Origin: Saccharopolyspora soli
GTDB lineage: Bacteria; Actinomycetota; Actinomycetes; Mycobacteriales; Pseudonocardiaceae
Reading direction: 5' to 3'
Assembly: GCF_022678645.1 (NCBI RefSeq)
Contig: NZ_JALBWV010000032.1
Span: 30,733-94,732, forward strand
DNA length: 64,000 bases
Both the position numbers and the translations under genes were made by a program. Positions 59,637 to 64,000 of the stretch are shown here, one piece after another. The notes under the pieces were generated by a model. The model was not told the DNA's origin, did no database searches, and worked only from the letters and a program-made list of their open reading frames with translations. Each line of letters opens with the position of its first letter. The first letter of the stretch is position 1.

Positions 59637-59970
59637 GTGAAGGGCACGTGTTACCAACTTGGAGGGCGCGCGGATTGGGCGGTCGTCAAGCAAGCGGCGG
59701 TAGCCGCTTCCGGTGGTAGACCGCAGCCGCGACACCCAACGGACGCACGCACCTGGGCCGTCGCAAGCGGCGAAGCCGCTTAGCCCACCCTCGCAACCGG
59801 CGCCGCCGCGGGTTCTCAGAGGCTTTCTCGCGAGGACAGCCCCGACGTGGTGTATCGGCATGCATGATGTCGGGGATCCCGGAGACGAGAAAGCCTCTGA
59901 GGTTCCGCTACCCGCACCGCCACGCAAAACGAGCCGCGCACTCTCCAACTTGGTAATAGGTGCCCTTCAC
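59637..59970. repeat. GTGAAGGGCAC palindrome, split by an insertion
   Basis: Arms 59637-59664 and 59943-59970 are reverse complements at 25 of 28 positions. They carry the AGGGCAC core of the palindromes at 44.2, 48.0 and 52.7 kb. In those copies the arms are separated by 2-9 bases; here by 278. CCAACTTGG occurs at the inner end of both arms in direct orientation. Confidence 0.85.
59663..59944. mobile_element. MITE-like 282-bp element with 9-bp target duplication
   Basis: The segment is flanked by direct repeats CCAACTTGG (59654-59662, 59945-59953) and has imperfect 11-bp terminal inverted repeats (AGGGCGCGCGG at the left, complement of CCGCGCACTCT at the right, 9 of 11 matching). It has no coding capacity. 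It contains two hairpins with the stem AAGCGGC / GCCGCTT (59692-59709, 59765-59781) and a nested hairpin with 16-bp arms CTCAGAGGCTTTCTCG (59815-59830 with 59886-59901). A transposase in trans would be needed for mobility. Confidence 0.6.
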
Positions 59971-60004
59971 TTCGCTCCATCGCGGTGCGGGTGGGTTCTG
60001 GGGG

Positions 60005-60163
60005 TCAGGACAGGAGGAGGATCACCGATCCCACCGCGATCCCGACGACTACCACGATCGCGGCCGTGATCATGACCGCGCGCATCTTCGGCCGGTCATC
60101 GCGGACTTCGGTCTGGGCCCGCTCCCGCCACTGCATGAAGGTGGTGCCTTCGCCCTCGCTCAA
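60005..60163 (-). CDS. Small single-span membrane protein
   Basis: A TTG at 60163, six bases after gaggag, opens a 52-residue frame: a charged N-terminus (SEGEGTTFMQWRERAQTEVR) and one strongly hydrophobic C-terminal helix (VMITAAIVVVVGIAVGSVILLLS, last 23 residues, given as a description). ATG at 60136 would be a shorter alternative. It sits downstream of the ABC transporter genes on the same strand but separated by 65 bp. No family is recognised. Confidence 0.55.
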   Translation of the reverse strand: MSEGEGTTFMQWRERAQTEVRDDRPKMRAVMITAAIVVVVGIAVGSVILLLS

Positions 60164-60228
60164 CGTCGACTCCTCGGATCGGTCGTCATTCGAGCGGTCC
60201 CCCCGAGACCGCGTTCGGCCCCACGATG

Positions 60229-60870
60229 TCACATCGCGTGGCCCAAGCGAACCACATGCGCCGCCCAATACCGCAGCAAATCCTCGTCGTGGCTGATCGC
60301 GAGCACCCCGGTGTGGTGCTCGCGCACGTGCCGGTCCACGACCCGCACCAAGGCTGCCGTCGTGGACGCATCCAGCATCGCGGTCATCTCATCGCAGATC
60401 AGGTACCGAGGCCGCAACGCCAATGCCCGCGCCAAGCAGGCCCGCTGCAACTGGCCGTCGCTGACCTCGTGCGGTCGCCGGGACAGCAGTTCCGGGGTCA
60501 GCCCGACCTCGTCGGTCAGCGCGTCGACGTCCCCAGCGCTTCCGGTGGCGCGAAGCGGTTCGGCGACGATCTCCCGCAGCGTGAACCGCGGATCGACCGC
60601 GGGCCGCGGCTGCTGGAAGACGATGCTGATCGTGGTGCGCTGCGCTCGCGGGGTCGCGTGCCGGAAGCCGGTGACGCGTTCGCCGTCGAGGACGACCCGG
60701 CCGGACCACGGCTGGTGCAGCAGCCCGAGAACCCTGGCCAACGTGGATTTCCCGCACCCGCTCGGACCGGCCAGACCGACCACCGCACCGCTGGGAACAT
60801 CCAGGTCGACCCCGTCGAGCACCGGCTCACCGCGCCGGTATCCGGCGACCAGGCCGGTCGCGCTCAGCAC
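60229..60870 (-). CDS. dppF: Oligopeptide/nickel-type ABC transporter ATPase (second ATPase)
   Basis: From GTG at 60870 the protein has 213 residues starting LSATGLVAGYRRGEPVL. Walker A GPSGCGKST, signature VSDGQLQRA (the usual LSGGQ is altered to SDGQ), Walker B LICDEMTAMLD and switch histidine SHDEDLL are visible. It is shorter than most DppF proteins because it lacks the C-terminal oligo-HPY extension. The start overlaps the restored-frame stop of dppD. With DppB, C and D it powers import of a peptide or nickel-chelate. Confidence 0.88.
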   Translation of the reverse strand: MLSATGLVAGYRRGEPVLDGVDLDVPSGAVVGLAGPSGCGKSTLARVLGLLHQPWSGRVVLDGERVTGFRHATPRAQRTTISIVFQQPRPAVDPRFTLREIVAEPLRATGSAGDVDALTDEVGLTPELLSRRPHEVSDGQLQRACLARALALRPRYLICDEMTAMLDASTTAALVRVVDRHVREHHTGVLAISHDEDLLRYWAAHVVRLGHAM

Positions 60871-61807
60871 GGCGGGTGCGCGGCGACCCACCGGCCGCCG
60901 TGCTCGCGCAGTTCCGGATCGCCCGTGCACGCGGCGAATCCCGGCACGTCGGGACACCGTTGGCAGAACACACAGCCCCATTCCTGTTCGATGCGGTCCA
61001 GTTCGGTCAGCGCTGGCGGGTGACCGGGGATCGGCTGGAACCCGCCGTCCGACAGCGCCGCGAGCAGTCCGGCGGTGAGGGGTGCCAGGGATCGGCGAGC
61101 ACCTGTGCAGCAGGCCCGGCCTCGACGATGCGGCTGGCGTACATCACCGCGACGTCGGTGGCCACCCGCCGCGCCGCGGCCAGGTCGTGGGTGATCAGCA
61201 GCACCGCGCGGTCGTCGGTGGCGGCCTCGGCGAGCAGGTCGACGGTGCGGTGCACCAGCGGCCGGTCCAGCCCGGTGATCGGCTCATCGGCGATGATGAC
61301 CTGCGGATTTCCGGCCAGCGCCAATGCCATCGCGACCCGCTGCGCCATCCCGCCGGACAGTTCGTGCGGATACCGGTCGAGGTCCACGGGGTTCAGCCCG
61401 ACCCGTTCGGCGAGCTCGTCGGCTCCGGTTTCCCCGTGCAGCGCTCGGATCGTCTCGACGAGTTGGCGGCGCGCGGTGCGCACCGGGGTCAGGTGGGTGT
61501 TCGCGGACTGCGGCACCAAGCCGATCAACCGACCGCGAACCTGCCCGGCCAGCACTGCTTCCGGCGCGGACAGCAACTCGACGCCGCCCCGCAGCACGGC
61601 CTCGCCGCGCACTTGCGCGTTGCCGGGCAGCAAGCCCAGCAGTGCCGCGGCCAGCACCGACTTGCCGCATCCGGATTCCCCCACCAGGGCGAGCACCCGA
61701 CCGGGGCGCAGTTGCAGCGTCGCATCGGTCACCGCACGCACTTCTGCCCGCCGCCCCAACAGGAAGCGCACCGACAACCGGTCGAGTTCGAGCAGTGGTC
61801 CACTCAC
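60864..61807 (-). pseudogene. dppD: Oligopeptide/nickel-type ABC transporter ATPase, frameshifted near 3' end
   Basis: GTG at 61807 overlaps the dppC stop. The frame reads as DppD with Walker A GESGCGKS, HELSGGMAQRV, IIADEPITGLD and THDLAAARR, up to VLADPWHP. The expected HPYTAGLLAALSD then appears only after adding one base between 61077 and 61078; the shifted frame continues with the cysteine-rich C-terminal region (CVFCQRCP) to a TGA at 60864 overlapping dppF. Without the correction the protein ends at 61007 with an unrelated tail. It is either a real frameshift or a sequencing error beside a G-run. Confidence 0.8.
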
Positions 61808-62682
61808 AGCGCCAACTCCGATCGCCGTCGCGGCACGACCAGATCGCGCCAGGTCGCGGCCAACCCGGACACCGCCAAGGTGGTGGCGACCAGCAGCACC
61901 GACGGGAACAGCACGATCCACCACGCACCGAGCAGCACCGCGTCCTGCCCGTCGCCGAGGATGTTGCCGATGCTCGCCAGGTGCGGCGGCAGGCCGAGTC
62001 CGAGGAAGCTCAGCGCCGTCTCGTGCCAGACCGCGTGCGGCACGAGCAGCACGGCCGACAACGCCGCCTGCGGCACGATCGCAGGCAGCAAGTGCCGCAA
62101 CAGGATCCGCCACCGCGACGATCCGCCCGCGATCGCCGCGTCGATGAACGGCCGCTGCCGCAGCGACAACACCTCGGAACGCACGATGCGCGCCACGGTC
62201 GTCCAGTGCGTCAGGGCGATGGAGAGGATCACCGCGACCAGGCTCCCCCGGTACAGCGCGACGATCACGATGCCCAGCAGCAGGTGCGGCACCGAGTTGA
62301 TGGTGTCCACCAGGCGCATCAGCAACCGGTCCGGCCACCCACCGACCGCGCCCGCGACGGCACCGACCAGCGAACCGAGCACAGTGGACACCGCAGCGCT
62401 GAATCCGGCCACCAGCAACGAAATCCGCAAGCCCGACAGCGACTGCACGAACAGGTCCCGGCCGCTGGAGTCGGTCCCGAAGGGGTGCGCCGGAGCAGGT
62501 GCGAGGCGGATCGAGTCGTAGCGCACGGACTCGCTGCCCAGCAGCGCGGGCACCACGATCGCGGCCAGCACGAGCACCGCGAGGACTCCCGACGAACCCA
62601 ACAGCCGAGCCCGCGTGCGGACCCGAGGCATCCCGATCCTGTTGCGGCCCACCGGCCGCCAGGTCGATGCGGGCTCAGCCAT
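61804..62682 (-). CDS. dppC: Oligopeptide/nickel-type ABC transporter permease
   Basis: A 292-residue permease with an N-terminal OppC segment (RARLLGSSGVLAVLVLAAIVV), HPFGTDSSGRDLF, and the BPD_transp_1 domain with five helices and the ATPase-contact loop EVLSLRQRPFIDAAIAGGSS. It overlaps dppD by 4 bp and dppB by 8 bp. It forms the channel together with DppB. Confidence 0.92.
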   Translation of the reverse strand: MAEPASTWRPVGRNRIGMPRVRTRARLLGSSGVLAVLVLAAIVVPALLGSESVRYDSIRLAPAPAHPFGTDSSGRDLFVQSLSGLRISLLVAGFSAAVSTVLGSLVGAVAGAVGGWPDRLLMRLVDTINSVPHLLLGIVIVALYRGSLVAVILSIALTHWTTVARIVRSEVLSLRQRPFIDAAIAGGSSRWRILLRHLLPAIVPQAALSAVLLVPHAVWHETALSFLGLGLPPHLASIGNILGDGQDAVLLGAWWIVLFPSVLLVATTLAVSGLAATWRDLVVPRRRSELAL

Positions 62683-63649
62683 CGGTAGCCGCCCTCGGGT
62701 CGAGCAGGATCGCGGCGACGTCAGCGAGCAGTGATCCGGTCAGCACCGCCGCCGTGGCAACCAACGTCACGATCGCCAGCAGCGGGTAGTCCACCGCGGT
62801 CGCGGCGGTGACCACGGCGGCGGCCAGGCCCGGCCAGGAGAAGACCTCCTCGACCAGCACCGCACCCGTGACCAACTCCGGAATCCGCGCGCCGATCAGC
62901 GTGACGAACGGCAGCAGCGCGGTCGGCAACGCGTGCCGCAGCACCACGACGCTTTCCGCGAGGCCCCGCGCCCGCGCTCCGGTCACGTGGTCCTCGGCCA
63001 GCGAGGTCAGCATGGACTGCCGGACGTGCAGCACCAGCCAAGGAGATTGGGAAATGCCCAGCACCAGCGCGGGCAGGGCCAGGTGCTCGACGACCTGCCC
63101 GACCGACACCGCCGCACCCGCATCGGTCAGCCCCGCCACCGGCAGCCAGCCGAGCCCCAGCGAGAACACCGCGATCGACAGCAATGCCAGCACGAACGGC
63201 GGCACGCCTTCCAACGCGTGCCCGATGGCGGTGACGAGCCGGTCGATCCAGCCGCCCTGCCGCCAGGCGGCGACGGTGCCCAGCACCAGCGCGAGCAGCA
63301 CTGCCAGCGCGAGTCCGGTCGCGGCCAGCAGAACCGTCCACGGTAGACGTTCCGCGATGACCTGCGCGACCGGCTGCCGGAACGACCGCGACACCCCGAG
63401 ATCACCCCCGAAAACCCCGGTGACCCAACGCCAGAACTGGACGAGCACGGGATCGTCGAGCCCCAACCGGGCGCGCACCTGGGCGACATCTTCGGCGGAC
63501 GCGCCGAAGAGTTGCACACCGTAGTACTGGTGGACGGGGTCGAACGGCGAGGCCGCGGCCAGCAGGAACACGCCGAAGGCCACGATCGCCAGCACCGGGG
63601 CGGCGAACCCGATCCGCCGCAACACCAAGCGGCCGATCGCGCGGCTCAT
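62675..63649 (-). CDS. dppB: Oligopeptide/nickel-type ABC transporter permease
   Basis: From ATG at 63649 the protein has 324 residues: a first helix (RIGFAAPVLAIVAFGVFLLA), the typical VRARLGLDDPVLVQFWRWVTGVFGGDLGVSRSF periplasmic region (described in part), and a BPD_transp_1 domain with DHVTGARARGLAESVVVLRHALPTALLP. Its start overlaps the stop of the substrate-binding protein gene by 4 bp. It is complete and typical. Confidence 0.92.
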   Translation of the reverse strand: MSRAIGRLVLRRIGFAAPVLAIVAFGVFLLAAASPFDPVHQYYGVQLFGASAEDVAQVRARLGLDDPVLVQFWRWVTGVFGGDLGVSRSFRQPVAQVIAERLPWTVLLAATGLALAVLLALVLGTVAAWRQGGWIDRLVTAIGHALEGVPPFVLALLSIAVFSLGLGWLPVAGLTDAGAAVSVGQVVEHLALPALVLGISQSPWLVLHVRQSMLTSLAEDHVTGARARGLAESVVVLRHALPTALLPFVTLIGARIPELVTGAVLVEEVFSWPGLAAAVVTAATAVDYPLLAIVTLVATAAVLTGSLLADVAAILLDPRAATDG

Positions 63650-63880
63650 GGCTGCGGTTTCCAGGACTCGATGTTCCACCACGGGCCCCAGGTGGTCCCG
63701 TGCGTGTGCGGCTCGACGGGCGGTTGGTAGCCGGACCACTCGCCCTCGCGCATCACGTAGCTGTGGTCGATGAACGCCAGGTACACCAAGCCCGGATCGG
63801 CGACGTAGGCGCGTTGCGCCTGCCGGTAGAACTCCGCGCGCCGGGTCGGGTCCAGTTCCTGCCGGGCGCTGTCGTGGGGG
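63646..63880 (-). CDS. ABC transporter substrate-binding protein, C-terminal fragment
   Basis: The last ~75 codons read SARQELDPTRRAEFYRQAQ, VADPGLVYLAFIDHSYVM and end WNIESWKPQP before TGA at 63646, which overlaps the dppB start. This is the C-terminus of a family 5 (DppA/OppA-like) extracellular binding protein. The rest is lost in homopolymer runs at the window end, so the gene is incomplete here rather than biologically truncated. Confidence 0.8.
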
Positions 63881-63980
63881 GGGGAAAAACCCGGGGGGGG
63901 GGGTGGGGGGGGCCCCCCCCCCCCCCCCCCGCGGGGGGGGGGGGGGGGCGCGCGGGCGGGGGGGGGGGCGCCCCCCGCCC
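63876..63980. other. Homopolymer runs, probable sequencing or assembly artefact
   Basis: This stretch is nearly all runs of G and C (for example over 20 consecutive C around 63913-63931) and abruptly interrupts a normal reading frame. It looks like low-quality sequence at a contig end, not a biological feature. Coordinates and reading frame beyond it should not be trusted. Confidence 0.85.
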
Positions 63981-64000
63981 AGGAAGGGGGACGCCGAGAA

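Larger units (their letters stand above)
59587..60004. other. Intergenic region with a split palindrome and an inserted element
   Basis: The 418 bp after the CorC-like gene contain no supported gene. They hold one palindrome arm (59637-59664), a 282-bp inserted element (59663-59944) and the other arm (59943-59970). A fragment ACTCGTTTTGCG (59612-59623) just upstream also resembles part of the element. Confidence 0.7.

Overview
The window is high-GC DNA from an actinobacterium, most likely of the Pseudonocardiaceae and Saccharopolyspora-like. That placement is inferred from gene content and order, not from any marker gene. The supporting traits are the backbone order hisDCB / hisH-priA-hisF-hisI / trpE-(TIGR02234)-trpC-trpB-trpA / lgt / gltB-gltD / pyk / tesB, the use of PriA in place of separate HisA and TrpF, an F420-type PPOX protein, a HelR-type RNA polymerase motor ATPase, and many GTG/TTG starts. 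The last ~120 bases are homopolymer runs that look like a contig-end artefact.

Layout. 1-6514: end of a ferredoxin-reductase-type flavoprotein, dedA, a PBP4-type carboxypeptidase, remnants of a divergent lysE/lrp pair, tesB and pyk. 6589-18688: an accessory block with a VanZ-like protein, a DUF2461 protein, an amidohydrolase / GntR / MatC-like transporter locus, a large LuxR-type ATPase regulator, a lytic transglycosylase, a FadR-like regulator / GntP pair, and helR. 18809-24857: gltD and gltB. 25360-28517: a cobalamin riboswitch followed by btuF, btuC, a small ORF and btuD. 28558-30897: asnB divergent from an IclR regulator. 30900-37495: lgt and the trp genes. 37653-41369: a TetR regulator and the second half of the his operon.

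41395-52703 separates hisB from hisH, which are usually adjacent, and reads as an 11-kb insertion into the his operon. It holds a SoxR regulator divergent from an operon of a split transketolase, a small protein and a PPOX protein; a CitA/DcuS-type two-component system with a DctA transporter; a secreted phospholipase C; and a second trpB-trpA pair. The second TrpB has Asp where the catalytic Glu109 is expected, and its leader can form mutually exclusive hairpins. 52789-55865 is hisB, hisC and hisD. 56071-60163: a secreted M14 carboxypeptidase, a YqeB-like membrane protein, a CorC/HlyC-type protein and a small membrane protein. 60229-63880: an oligopeptide/nickel-type ABC transporter whose dppD is frameshifted and whose substrate-binding gene runs into the artefact.

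Intergenic DNA is rich in structure. One palindrome family recurs at four sites between genes. One member is split by a 282-bp MITE-like element flanked by 9-bp direct repeats, and part of that element recurs at 40.5 kb. A second palindrome family occurs twice. A 119-bp ungapped repeat (about 90% identical) lies between cistrons of two unrelated operons in the same transcriptional orientation and carries a small ORF. In the transketolase operon that ORF overlaps both neighbours by ATGA.
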